64,000 bases of DNA from positions 97,895,531 through 97,959,530 of the forward strand of contig CM076851.1 of assembly GCA_039519185.1 (NCBI GenBank). Reading direction: 5' to 3'. Shown one piece after another: positions 33,101 through 43,725 of the stretch; position 1 is the first letter of the stretch; each line of letters begins with the position of its first letter. The position numbers and the translations under genes are program-made. This DNA is from Astragalus membranaceus. Lineage: Eukaryota; Streptophyta; Magnoliopsida; Fabales; Fabaceae. The notes under the pieces were generated by a model that was not told where the DNA came from, ran no database searches, and was given only the letters and a program-made list of their open reading frames with translations.

Positions 33101-33669
33101 TTATTCATTGATACCACGGCCGGAGTCATGTGTGGGTGAGCAACATTCTGAGGAATTGGGCCCCGTACTTGTGGATGAACCATTATTGGCGAATTGAAAC
33201 CCGCCGGAGTTCCTGGAGCAGTAGCAGGGATTGGGATCTGAATCTGGGCTTGAGGCATCCCCGTTCCAACTTCATTCACCACTATGTCAGGCTGAGCTTT
33301 CCCCGCGGTTCCTGAAGGATCTCCTCCAGGGTTTGCATTAGTAGCAGGAGGCGTATAGCCTAGTGGGAGACCATAGGGAGGCCATTGCACAGCTTGAAGG
33401 GCTTGAGAGATCCCAGACCCAGGAGGGGGAGGAGGATTGTTTACCCCAGCAGCAGTAGCTTCAGCCGTGCCAGCATCTCTTAAGGCACCCAACACTCTTA
33501 TGACCTCCGCCATTTGAGCCTTTATGACTTCCATCTCCGCTTGAATGAGTTGATTCCCTTGATTCTGACCATGCTGACCCTGACCATTAGGATTCGGACT
33601 TCCTGGAATTCCGTCATTCTGATGTGGCTGTGGATTTCCCTGATCAGCGTCGCCTTGATTGTTTTCCAT
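30160..33669 (-). CDS. gag-pro: Ogre Gag-protease polyprotein with G-patch-like end
   Basis: 1169 residues, ATG at 33669 (MENNQGDADQ). Residues 1-230 are Pro/Gly/Asn-rich. The gag capsid-like domain lies at about 245-410 (APLDWYMQLEP, FIRQYQYN). A zinc-knuckle-like CAFHSGAVGHVVEDC lies near 520-535. Linkers follow. The aspartic protease has active site LIDNGSSLNVLP near residue 878 and LLGHPWIH near 940. After the protease, LGHGYQVGKDLGKAAQGI...GIGY (about 1045-1085) resembles a G-patch. Fully open, unlike pol. The unspliced RNA would give this product and the spliced RNA the extended Gag-Pro-Pol, which would let splicing set the ratio. Confidence 0.9.
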   Translation of the reverse strand: MENNQGDADQGNPQPHQNDGIPGSPNPNGQGQHGQNQGNQLIQAEMEVIKAQMAEVIRVLGALRDAGTAEATAAGVNNPPPPPGSGISQALQAVQWPPYGLPLGYTPPATNANPGGDPSGTAGKAQPDIVVNEVGTGMPQAQIQIPIPATAPGTPAGFNSPIMVHPQVRGPIPQNVAHPHMTPAVVSMNNPHYGVGGFPQNYPAEARSQYQMLEERLRAVEGAGSRARNANERCLVPNLVLPPKFKAPTFDKYRGTTCPVSHVTMYCRKMIAHARDDNPMMHCFQESLAGAPLDWYMQLEPTNIRCWKDMADAFIRQYQYNNDLAPDRAQLQSMSKKDNESFKEYAQRWRNPAAQVKPPLLDKEMVHIFMETLPAVYYDRLVGSVASNFSEMVVTGEREENGMRSGRIAHGPTPPSSQKKPFSGSHKKKEGETNAIIGASGPSHSNPPQAIPVPSQAPPAQPFQSNHQYQNYSEMKPVVFDPIPVSYTDLFNYLIANKVINTRQMKPYQPPYPRGYNANATCAFHSGAVGHVVEDCKAFKYVVQDLIDAKSISFKQPNVTTNPLPAHGGSSANAIDDQGGQCLIREVDCIQMPLDVIHAELCRLGVIKEGCARKDTCDNPRCIGTCEGFKPILQDLLDRHLVQVGIQEKEESVSTLQSGNEGFRRPIEIPCSLNSSPAVTRPSTVVIPVPAVTPSRETRMIPRSYNVQMQAEVPKGTLDITNIAGSSGITRSGRLYAPENLRGEQSKTDEERARKGKDKETVEVRRVSDKEAQEFLKVMKQSEYRVVDQLSQTPSKISMLSLLLSSEAHRAALLKILNEAHVSHDITVNQLDGIVGNIVASNYLTFSDTELPLAGKDHNQALHISVKCGDYILARVLIDNGSSLNVLPKSTMNKLNVDCSYLKPSSTLVRAFDGPVKEVFGEVEVPLQVGPEVFYVIFQVMDISSSYSCLLGHPWIHAAGAVPSSLHQKLKFVAEGKLIVIYREEETLINRSPPEYYVEAAEESFETAFQGLEISNAVFIESEPLWKPKWSKADMMIAKVMLGHGYQVGKDLGKAAQGIVIPVQLRGNIERFGIGYIPSLADWERLASDKREKWLAKLRGRAPNQGRMVIANLKNNFRSAGMLNPDQVNMVEEGSSSSGCAVSMVRCCAAGKKPQNWEIMDFPVFFNLK

Positions 33670-34043
33670 GTTTCTTGCTTGCAGACGCGTCCAATAGTGA
33701 TGACTAACCAGCTTGCCTGACTTTCTGTTGACGGAACACGCTTATGAACACAAGAATGAATAAATGAATGCAATGCGAATGAATGCATGTTTGATTTGTT
33801 TTGGGCCGAGAATCGCAATGTATTATGTCATGTCATAGATACGCAGGTAGATCTTTGATTATTTTTATCATTATATTACTTTTTGGATCATAATGAAATT
33901 GGAATCTGGAAGCGAAACAGGTGTATTTCATGCATTTGTAAGAATGCTTCAAATTCTGAATCCAAAAGTACAATATTCCGATACAACGATTGAAAAAGGA
34001 AAAGTACAATAAAAACAAGAATGGAAAATTACAATAAGGAAGC

Positions 34044-36110
34044 TCAAATACAAAGAGCTTTGAAATTTCCACTCCCTTTCCTTTTGTTGTTGGTAGAGGT
34101 ACTTCTGGTTTTCTCTTTGGCTTCCTCGACTAGGGCTTTACAGTACTCCACAAATTTGTACACCTCAAGCGGGGTGTTGAGGGGATGCATCTCAATTTCA
34201 GCTTTTCTTAATTTCTTGGGCACATCCGCAAGAGCCTGGTTGGCCAACTCTGATAGCTTGGAGAACCTATCCTTCCAGTGTTGAACTTCATCCCTCAGCT
34301 CAATGATGACTGCCTGCTCTTCAATCCTACCGAGCAGCTCAACATAGCGATGTTCCCAATACTGAATTTCATCCCTCACTTGCCGGTATGCATCGCTGAT
34401 GTAACAAAGATTCCTCTTCAACTCATCAGAATCCTCTTGTTCTGCTCTCTGGGCCCGCCGACATTCTCTGAGGATGTTCTCAAATGAGTCTCTCTCTTGC
34501 ACAACACTGTCTAACTTACTCTCCCATTCAGCTTGTAGCATGCAGGATTCTCTTTTTGACTTGGCAAGCAAGCTTTTCGCAGTTCTCCCTTCCATTTTTG
34601 CCTCATCGCATAATTCTTTCCACTGATTGGCTTCTTCAATGGCCTTCTTCTCTTTCAAGCTTCGCCTCTTAATTTCCCCCTTGGCTCCTTGCAGATACCT
34701 TTGAACTTCTAACTTACTCTTCTCTTCCCCTTTTAGTTTCTGACTGAACTCCTCAATAGCAGCAGACTTGAGAGCACTCTCTTCTTCCAATCTTTTGTTC
34801 TTCAGAGCCATCTTCTCTATCTCCGCTTGCAAAGATATCTTCTCTTCCTCTGCCTTCATCAGAGCCAACTTGACCTCGCCTAACTCTTCGACAACAGGAA
34901 CACTAGCGTCTTCCCTCTCAACTTGCAATGCTTTTTGGTAAGGCAATTGAACACTCTGGATCCTTTTTCCAAGCCACTGAGTGAAGGTAATACCACTAGT
35001 CCTCTGAGCAAGCTCTACTTTTCCCCTACGAATCACCGTACCCCATGCTTGCAAGACCTTTCTAAGCAAACTGTCATCTTTTGGACCTCCTTCAAAGATG
35101 TAAAACGGGAATAACATCTCTTCAGTAGGAGAATTCCTCATCGGATATCCCAATTGCCTCAGAGTCAGAGACGGGTTGTAGTTGATGCATCCTTTAGTGC
35201 CCATCAGTGGAACATTCTGAAAACCACCGCAATGGAAGACTACCTCAGGTCTATCCCCCCAGCATGATGGAAGATACCAACAGACTGAGTGCTCATCTAG
35301 GCCCCCTAAAATTTGGATCCACTCTTGAATACTCATAGCTTTCACCTCACAAGTTATAGCATAGTCAATCAACTTTTCCACTCGTATTGGATTGGTGAAA
35401 GCATGAATAAGAAGCCAAGCATACAACAGGTGAGAAGAGCAAGAGATTTTCTTCCTTCTCAAGTCACAATGATGAGTAAGAGCAGAATAGGTGTCAGCAA
35501 GGATTGCAGGAATTGGATTGATAGGGCTCTTCGCATTTTGAAAAGCTAAGAAGATGCCAATGACAGTCACATCCACATGTTTCTCGATCTGCGGGAAGAG
35601 AACAACCCCGAAGATTGTTAAGGCTAGGACTTGCTTGAAGACAACCCAATTTTTACTTCTGGCATTGGCTTCCATTAAACCCTCAAGGTAGCTCTGCGGG
35701 AAACCTATCACATTGTTTCTCTTCTGCTTTTGGAGTTTCAGATCTTTTACACTCACTTGTAACAATGCAGCAAACCTCTCATCTGTGTAGTACTGTTCTT
35801 GATACCGGTAAGGGATAGCTTCTGCCTGAGTAAACCCCAAAATCTGCTGATATTCTTCCAATGTGGGAGCCAGTTGAAAATTTTTGAAAAGAAAGCACCT
35901 GATTTCAGAGTCATAGAATCTACTCAGAGCCACAATAGCCTCAATCTGCACCTCTAGCAACAACAACTTCCGGAGATTCCCAAAGGCACTATCAAAAGAT
36001 CCCCGCTCAATCGGTCCCATCAATGCAACACACTTCTTCAGACTAGTCACATCTACCTTTCTTACAACTGGGTACCTTGGAGTATACACCGTTTCTCTTA
36101 TGGATTCCAT
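34044..36110 (-). CDS. Ogre ORF1 protein (function unknown)
   Basis: 688 residues from the ATG at 36110 (MESIRETVYTPRYP); the frame is open upstream to 36176. The N-terminal half (about 30-390) is a globular domain with conserved-looking blocks (CFLFKNFQLAPTLEEYQQIL, NWVVFKQVLALTIFGVVLFP, ALTHHCDLRRKKI). It resembles the plant-mobile-domain/DUF7745-like proteins shared by Ogre ORF1 and many host-genome proteins. The C-terminal half (about 430-640) is Lys/Glu-rich and predicted coiled coil, ending in a basic KKRKGSGN-like tail. It lies 374 bp upstream of gag on the same RNA. Extra ORF1 is diagnostic of Ogre; its biochemical role is not known. No break was found. Confidence 0.85.
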   Translation of the reverse strand: MESIRETVYTPRYPVVRKVDVTSLKKCVALMGPIERGSFDSAFGNLRKLLLLEVQIEAIVALSRFYDSEIRCFLFKNFQLAPTLEEYQQILGFTQAEAIPYRYQEQYYTDERFAALLQVSVKDLKLQKQKRNNVIGFPQSYLEGLMEANARSKNWVVFKQVLALTIFGVVLFPQIEKHVDVTVIGIFLAFQNAKSPINPIPAILADTYSALTHHCDLRRKKISCSSHLLYAWLLIHAFTNPIRVEKLIDYAITCEVKAMSIQEWIQILGGLDEHSVCWYLPSCWGDRPEVVFHCGGFQNVPLMGTKGCINYNPSLTLRQLGYPMRNSPTEEMLFPFYIFEGGPKDDSLLRKVLQAWGTVIRRGKVELAQRTSGITFTQWLGKRIQSVQLPYQKALQVEREDASVPVVEELGEVKLALMKAEEEKISLQAEIEKMALKNKRLEEESALKSAAIEEFSQKLKGEEKSKLEVQRYLQGAKGEIKRRSLKEKKAIEEANQWKELCDEAKMEGRTAKSLLAKSKRESCMLQAEWESKLDSVVQERDSFENILRECRRAQRAEQEDSDELKRNLCYISDAYRQVRDEIQYWEHRYVELLGRIEEQAVIIELRDEVQHWKDRFSKLSELANQALADVPKKLRKAEIEMHPLNTPLEVYKFVEYCKALVEEAKEKTRSTSTNNKRKGSGNFKALCI

Positions 36111-36813
36111 GTCGTATCTATGACAAGATTTCTTATTACTTATGATCCTCAGCAAGCAAACCATGATGAAATGCAAAGATGCATGCGAAAATTGTCGAAA
36201 ATGTATGTTTTATGCAAAGGATGTATGCAAATGATGATGATGTTTTATGCCTATGCAACTTAGAGAAAAGTCCTTATTGGCAGTGGGTCAAAATTTTTTT
36301 GGAAATGCGGGCCGTACGTTATATCATATGGACCGGTAAGAGAAAGGCTACAGCGGTAACTCTTCCTCCCTTTTTTGAAAATAAAGTGAGTCATATGTCA
36401 CTTCGTACGGACCGGAGAAAGAGAGGCTACAACGGCAACTCTTTCTTCTTTTTCTCTTTTGAAAATCTTCTTCTTTTTTCTTTTAGGAAAGACATGCCTA
36501 AACTACAATGCAACATACAATTTGTATGCCCTTGTGTCCTACAAAAGGTGGGGGAACCTAGGCTCTAAGGCAACTCAAAAGGGATCCTCCCATGTAGTTC
36601 TAAACACTTCCTCACAATGGCTACCAGAGCTAAATCTCTCTCATGATAACACCCACAACGATGGAATGCCATCTGGTGTGAGGTACAATGGACCAATTGC
36701 CAGTCATTACTCATTTCCACTCTCCTAAGTTTTGTCAGACCTTGGGTTTTAGGCCCCTCTCAAAGCACATAATCATAAGGGTATGAGTGTGTGTGGCAAG
36801 GACATACCACTTA
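36111..36813 (-). other. Ogre leader, ORF1-proximal half
   Basis: Non-coding between ORF1 and the Tekay insertion. Contains two copies of a segment with GTACGGACCGG / GTATGGACCGG-like sequence followed by AGA..GGCTAC (about 36312-36350 and 36400-36440). The bases ACTTA at 36809-36813 are the Tekay target duplication. Confidence 0.7.
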
Positions 36814-39163
36814 TGTAACACCCCGATAAATTCTAATATATAGAACTACCGAAATGCACTAAATGACATACATCAGAGTAACTTCCTGTTATTGAAATAT
36901 TGAACACAACTAAAATTTTCGATAATACATATCGATTGGTTCTCTGAACCTCATTAGCTTCCTGAAAATGCTTAAGTTCAAACTTAAGACTTGTACATAA
37001 TCCTGGTGTTCAATACTCAAAACATAAAGTAGCGGAAACGATTTTACAACTTAAACAACGAAAGTTATACAATCGAAACATCGAAACAATAAATGGGACA
37101 AAGGTCTAAAACATGAAATTAGGTCTTCAATGACTCCAAGAGTCACACCAGCTAACCGTGCTTTATTGCCTTTGTTTTCCCCTGTTTCTCTGTAAAAACC
37201 ACAAATATGAAGGGTGAGATAAACATTATCTCAGTGAGTCCTATCGAGACCCCTTACTAACTCTAGCGGTTCATTTATGCTTTACTTTGACTCGTGGCTC
37301 TAAAAAGCAACCACGTGGAAATATATTAAGTTCCTGTAACCGTCATGCTCATGGCCCTCCTAAGCGACACATGAAGCATGCAATCTTTGTTCCATGTTTT
37401 TAGCATAACACCTCAGTCTACCTATTTTATAGGTATCTCTTGACTTTGGTGAACCCATCCCGCTATTTCTAGTGGGGGAAACATTCTTGAGTCTAGGTTT
37501 TGGGGCTCATGACTTCCCCTCCCCTAGTATGCTAACCTCTAAGGGTCGTCACCCTTTTTCCTCTTGTATTTATTATACATTTTCAGTCTGTGTACCCGCA
37601 ATGGGCTGTTAGTCATTTCAGTCAAGTACCATGTACCATATCAGTCAAATACAGTGTATAATATCAGTCAAATACCGTGTATTATTATCATTCTTGACAT
37701 ATGTACTCTCGCGTTCTCTAAGTGCGGTCTTCCATTTTATTCATAACACACAAACTTTCTATCGAACATGTTCAATCTCATACCATTGTTACCTTTACAT
37801 TGTTGTGGAACCTTGGGGAATGGATTAGAAGAGGATTGGAATCATTTGGAATGAATAAAAAGGTACTTTGAATTTGAAGGTCAGAAAGTCTCACACGACT
37901 CGTGCATGTAGGCGCACGACCCGTGCGGGGTTGAACGGTTTGTATTAGATTTCCAGAAAGATACGCACGACCCGTGCGACTAAGCGCACGATCCGTGCGT
38001 TATCCATTAAAATTATAAAAAGTTCCAGAGACATACGCACGACCCGTGCGACTAGGCGCACGATCCGTGCGTTGTTTAAAATTCCAGTTCCTACCGTATC
38101 AGATGGGGGCGCACGACCCGTGCTCATAGGCACACGATCCGTGCGTCTCTATCAGTTTTCCAGAAAACAGACTTTTCATGAGTTTTTCCATTCCGTTCCG
38201 ATTCCAAAATCCCTTCCGGTCGAGACCCAAACTCAAACACACATTGAAATAATATATCATAGCATTCCACAACAATCAATCAAACAATATATGATTTAAG
38301 TCACGATCCTTTTGAGAAAACGGTTTTCGAATAGTTTCCTTTCGTTACCGGAAATGCGTGACAAGAGTTTTCGAAAAGTAAAGACTCAGACACAAACACA
38401 TTCCCTAAGCGAGTTATAGAACTCACCCGAAGTGATGAAAATCACTCAAACGGCGAATCTAGCAGTTGACGCGTTCGAATAGCCTCACGAACCGTCTCCG
38501 AACTCGCTCCAAAAACTGAACCCGAACTTCCCAAGGATCTAAGACTCGAACTCAGCAACTCAAATGAGCTTCAAACAGGTTTGTTGCTTGGATGTGAGCT
38601 TTGGTACTGAATATAGGACTACAACAAGGACATGCAACTATTTGGAGCATCAACACTCCATTTTTGAGCTTGGAGCTTCAAAGGTGCACAAATGGTGATT
38701 TGTGATGAAGTGGGTTGATGGGAGATTTCTGGGCATCAATGTATAGAGGAAGAAGAATGATGAACAATGGTGGTTTTGGATTCAACATGCATGAACAATG
38801 GAGGTTGAGTCCCTTCCCTTTCTTCTCCACTCTCTCTCTCGAATTCTCCCCTCCCTCTCTCTACTTCTATGCTGATTTTCAGAATGAGAAAAAAATGAAA
38901 AGGGGTGGGAGTGAGGGAGTTGACTTAGTCAGCTGAAACCTCATTTAATGAGGTAAAAGGACCAAAATACCCCTACTCTCTAATTTTCTCTTAAATTACT
39001 CCTAACACCACACTAATCCCATAACTCACTAACTTATCATAATAATGCAATTATGCACAATTATAATTTATTAATTAGCAACATCACATAATTAATGCAA
39101 ACTAATCAACTTAACCTCGTGCTAATTTAATTAAATCTAATTAGCTAATTAGGGGATGTTACA
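36814..39163 (-). repeat. Tekay 3' LTR (2350 bp)
   Basis: The plus strand starts TGTAACACCCCG and ends GGGGATGTTACA. It pairs with 43726-46075 at the same length. It includes a cluster of CGCACG...CGTGCG palindromes (about 37895-38145) and a pyrimidine-rich stretch (38815-38870). The polypurine tract is on the minus strand just inside (39180-39164, AAAAGTTGGGGTGAT). Confidence 0.93.
37895..38145. repeat. Cluster of CGCACG-N3-CGTGCG palindromes, left LTR
   Basis: About eight imperfect copies of CGCACGAYCCGTGCG arranged as pairs about 10 bp apart inside the Tekay 3' LTR. Each can form a 6 bp stem with a 3-base centre. The same cluster occurs in the other LTR at about 44805-45060. Confidence 0.85.
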
Positions 39164-39211
39164 ATCACCCCAACTTTTAAAATTTTGTCCCCAAAATTGA
39201 CAAAACATACC

Positions 39212-42200
39212 TTACTCGAACAAATAAGGATATTTCTCCCACATGCTCTCCTCTACTTCCCATGTCGCTTCGTCCGATGACGTACCGTCCCAAAGCACCT
39301 TGACAATAGGAATTGACCTCGTTCGGAGCATTTTCTCGCCACGTTCAATGATCCTGATTGGAGTAGGCTAATAAGATAAATCCGGTTTGATGTCAATCGC
39401 CTCATAACTTAATGGTTGATTCGGATCATGAATATACTTCCTTAACTGCGATACATGAAACACATCATGTAATCTGGATAATTCTGGAGGTAAAGCAATG
39501 CGATACGCTACCGGGCCAACTCGCTCGACAATCTGGAAAGGTCCGACATACCGAGGACTGAGCTTCTTCGCACGCAAAGCAATACCGGTTCCGATGGTTG
39601 GAGAAAGCTTCAAAAAGACATGGTCTCCTTCTTTGAATTCTAACGGCCTTCTTGTCTTATCCGCGTAACTCTTTTGTCGACTCTGCGCGGCTTTCATCCT
39701 TTCTCTTATTTGACGGATCTTCTCCAAAGTCTCACGGACCAAATCCGGTCCCAACAATCTCTGCTCACCTACATCCCACCAACACAATGGTGTTCTGCAC
39801 TTCCTTCCATACAATGCTTCATATGGAGCCATTCCGATACTAGAATGATAACTGTTGTTGTATGAAAATTCCACCAATGGAAGATGATCCTCCCACCTGC
39901 CTCCACTATCGAGTACACAAGCTCTCAACATATCCTCCAATGTCTGGATTGTCCTCTCAGTCTGCCCGTCTGTCTGTGGATGATAAGCGGTGCTAACACA
40001 CACCTTTGTTCCCAACGCCATATTCAATGCTCTCCAAAATCGAGATGTGAACTTGGGATCTCGATCACAGATGATTATTGTAGGGATTCCATGCAACTTA
40101 ACAATATTCTTGAGATACTCGTCTGCTAACTTAGCAACCTTGTGATTCGAACGCACTGGAATAAAATGAGCGGACTTGGTCAGGCGATCCACCACTACCC
40201 AAATAGAATCATTTCCGGCTTGGGACCGTGGCAACCCCATTACAAACTCCATAGAAATGCTTTCCCATTTCCATTCAGGTACCTTCAACGGTTGCAACTG
40301 GCCACCTGGCTTCTGGTGCTCTATCTTAACCCTTTGACAAGTCAAGCATCGAGACACAAACTCTGCAATATCCACTTTCATACCCGGCCACCAGTACAAT
40401 TGCTTCAAATCTCGATACATCTTGGTAGACCCAGGATGTATTGAGAACTGACTCTTGTGAGCCTCCTCTAAAACTTGCCTCTTCACATCCTCATCATTCG
40501 GCACACAGATTCTGCCATCAAAACAAATTACACCATCACCGTCTTCTGTGTAACCCGGCAATCTCTTCTGCGCTTGCAGTTCTACATCACCTTCTTGGGC
40601 TGAGCGAATTAGATCTCTCAAGGGACTTGAAATCCGAACGTGACTCAACACCAACATGTTCCTTCTTGACTTCACTCTCAAATTGAGGTCTCTAAATGAT
40701 TCCAACAATGACATCTCGTGCATCATCAACTCTGCAGTATGGATTGATTTTCTGCTTAAAGCATCGGCAACAACATTAGCCTTACCAGGATGGTACTTCA
40801 ATTCAAAATCATAATCCTTCAGGAATTCTACCCATCTCCTCTGTCTGTTGTTCAACTCCTTTTGGTCAAACAGATACTTAAGGCTCTTGTGGTCACTAAA
40901 GACTTCGAAACGAGACCCATACAGGTAATGTCTCCAAATCTTTAGGGCAAACACAGTCGCCGCCAATTCTAAATCATGAGTTGGGTAATTCTCTTCATGC
41001 GGCTTCAACTGTCTGGAGGCATAAGCAACTACTTGTTGATTCTGCACTAGGACACATCCCAAACCCTTACCAGAGGCGTCGCAATAGATTTGGAATCCTA
41101 CGGACGGATCTGGAAGAATCAGGATAGGTGCAGAAGTCAAACGATCCTTCAATTCCGCAAAACAATTACTACAGTCTGAGTCCCAAACAAACGGCTGACC
41201 CTTGCGAGTTAACCGAGTGAGTGGAAGAACCAGCTGGGAAAATCCTTGAATGAACCTTCGATAATACCCAGCCAATCCCAAGAAACTTCTTACCTCAGTA
41301 ACCGTAGACGGTTGTTCCCAGTCTACCACAGCTTCAATCTTACTGGGGTCCACTGCAACACCTTCCTGAGATATCACATGACCCAGAAACTTAACTTCGG
41401 GCATCCAAAAATCACATTTGGATGGCTTAGCATACAACTTCTTCTCTCGGAGTACGTTCAGAACAATCCGGAGATGTTGCACATGCTCCTCAATCGTCTT
41501 AGAGAACACCAAGATATCATCAATGAACACTACCACAAACTGATCCAGATAGGGATTAAAAATCCGATTCATATAATCCATGAATACGGCTGGAGCATTG
41601 GTCAAACCGAAGGGCATCACTACGAATTCATAGTGTCCATACCTCGTACGGAAAGCGGTCTTCGGGACGTCCAAAGCTCGAACTCTGATTTGGTGATAGC
41701 CGGACCTTAAATCAATCTTTGAAAATACAGAAGCTCCCCTCAACTGATCCAGCAAATCATCAATTCTCGGTAGAGGGTACTTGTTCTTGACAGTCAGCTT
41801 ATTCAACTGACGATAATCAATACACAATCTCATACTTCCGTCCTTCTTCTTTACGAGCAACACTGGAGCACCCCATGGTGAGGCACTCGGCCGGATGAAT
41901 CGTTTGGAAATTAGCTCCTCCAGTTGAACTTTCAATTCTCTCAACTCTAATGGCGACATTCGATACGGGGCTATAGAAATAGGTCCAGTGCCTGGAACCA
42001 ACTCTATAGAAAATTCCACCTCACGATCCGGAGGAAATGAAGGAACTTCATCGGGAAACACATCAAGAAATTCATTAACAACTTGCACGGAAGATAAATC
42101 CTGACCTGTCTCAGTGGATGCAGACAGCATCATGACATAAGCTTCTGCGCCTTGGAACAGATAGTTACTGGCCGAAGTGAAAGAAATAACAGCTTCAGAA

Positions 42201-43579
42201 TCGGGCGGTTGTAGCTCCACTGGCTCGGAGGCGAAACCTATAGTTCGATGGAAGCAATCTATAGTTACATGGTTGGCCGTCATCCAACTCATGCCTAGGA
42301 CGACGTCCATGCCCTTCATTGGTAAACAAATGAAGTCTACTACAAAATTCCTGTCTCCAATGGATAGAAGACAATTTTCACATATCGCTTGGGTCTTAAC
42401 ACTACCTTCAGCAGCGGTCTTAATGGAGATTGGTTGAGGCAAAGGAGTTAAAGCCAATCCCAACCGTTCGGCACAAATTTGAGATATAAAACAATGGGTC
42501 GCACCCGAATCATATAAAATACTAACGGAGTTATTAAAAAGAGATCCCATACCCCTTAGTAGATTATCTGACGGTGTGACCTTCTGGGCGTCCAAGGTGT
42601 AAACTCTTCCATGGGTTGTAGTAGCAGCAGGGTTACTTCCTTGACTCTTTTCTTTCTCTGGGCAGTCCCGTGCATAATGACCGTCTTTCTTGCAGAAATA
42701 ACACTGGTTGGATCCCATCTGGCATTTACCCTGATGGTACTTTCCACAGTTGGAACACGTACTGAACCTTGAGGAGTTCGACGACTGAACCTGCTTCCCC
42801 TTGTTGGAGTTGTGCTTGGGACCCGTGTGATTGTTGGATGATCCAACATTCTTCTTATTCTGATGGAATAATTTCCTGCTTGCATATAACCTCTTCAAGT
42901 CACTCTCAGCTATGTGTGCTTGTTGAACCATGGCAGCATAGTTAGTATAAGCAAAAGAACTCAAACTCTGAGCAATGTCTTCCCTTAGCCCATACTTGAA
43001 CCTTTCGGTTTTCCACTTGTCATTGGGAGCATACCCGGCCAAACCGAAGAATTGATATAACTCTTCGAACTTAGCCGCGTACTGACCCACAGTTGAGCTT
43101 CCTTGAGTGAGAGTCAGAAATTCGTTCTCTTTGTCGAACCTCATGGCCGTTGGAAAGAACTGCTCCAAAAATACCTGCTTGAAATGTTCCCAAGTCTGGG
43201 GAGTATCCATAGTTACCATCATGGCTTTGGCATTAGTCCACCAGTTGTTAGCCTCGCCTTTCAGCATATGAGTTGCCAATCTCAGCTTGTCCTCATCAGT
43301 GACTTGCATAGCTACGAAAATCTTCTCTATATCATCTAGCCAATGTTGGGCTTCCATAACATCCGGTCCTCCTTTGAACTCGGACGGCTTCATTTTCAGA
43401 AATTCAGAGAAAACCCTCCATGGGTCAACCTGAGGCTCATGGACTTGCTGAGGCTGAGCTTGGGCATTCTGCTGCATTTGCAACATATCTTCCATCATCT
43501 CCTGTTGTCTCTCGATCACGCTCTACATCCATGCAGAATGCGGATCAATCGGTGGGTTATTCCTCGATCCCCCTGCCAT
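39212..43579 (-). pseudogene. gag-pol: Tekay gag-pol polyprotein with two amber codons
   Basis: One frame of about 1455 codons from ATG 43579 (MAGGSRNNPP) to TAA 39212, interrupted by TAG at 43525-43523 (codon 19) and TAG at 39370-39368 (just before the chromodomain). Order: gag; two zinc knuckles (CSNCGKYHQGKC, then canonical CYFCKKDGHYARDC); protease (YDSGATHCF near 42510); RT (FIDDI near 41515); RNase H (YCDASGKGLG near 41080, SDHKSLKY, VADALSRK); integrase HHCC (HKSQFSIHPGSTKMYRD...CLTC); core residues ISMEF, CDRDP and GQTERT; then a C-terminal chromodomain-like block (VLWDG...ATWEVE near 39250). The first integrase Asp (usually MDF) is Glu here. The central 1383 codons (43519-39368) are continuously open. 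Confidence 0.92.
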
Positions 43580-43710
43580 AATTCTGCAAATGATACACCA
43601 AGTATTAAGTTGATCAGTCTCAATGTCTCTTAGCATCATAAGAAGCAAGATAGCAGAATTACTCGAGGGACAAAACCACCCTAACTGTCTAAGCCCGACT
43701 AGGTCGAACT

Positions 43711-43722
43711 GCTCTGATACCA
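43711..43722 (-). promoter_or_regulatory. Tekay primer-binding site (initiator tRNA-Met)
   Basis: The minus strand reads TGGTATCAGAGC, three bases after the 5' LTR end at 43726. This 12-base match to the 3' end of initiator tRNA-Met is standard for chromoviruses. Confidence 0.92.
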
Positions 43723-43725
43723 TAA

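Noticed and set aside
34044..36110. A host gene encoding a plant mobile domain/coiled-coil protein
   Set aside because: It lies between the Ogre PBS and gag on the same strand, matching the ORF1 position of Ogre elements, with no exon structure of its own.
39212..43579. Functional stop-codon readthrough at the two Tekay ambers
   Set aside because: The positions (codon 19 and before the chromodomain) do not match a gag/pol boundary, and no conserved context is visible. Point mutations are simpler.
43711..43722. tRNA gene fragment
   Set aside because: Only the 12-base primer-binding complement is present; no cloverleaf. The same applies to 19310 and 24396.
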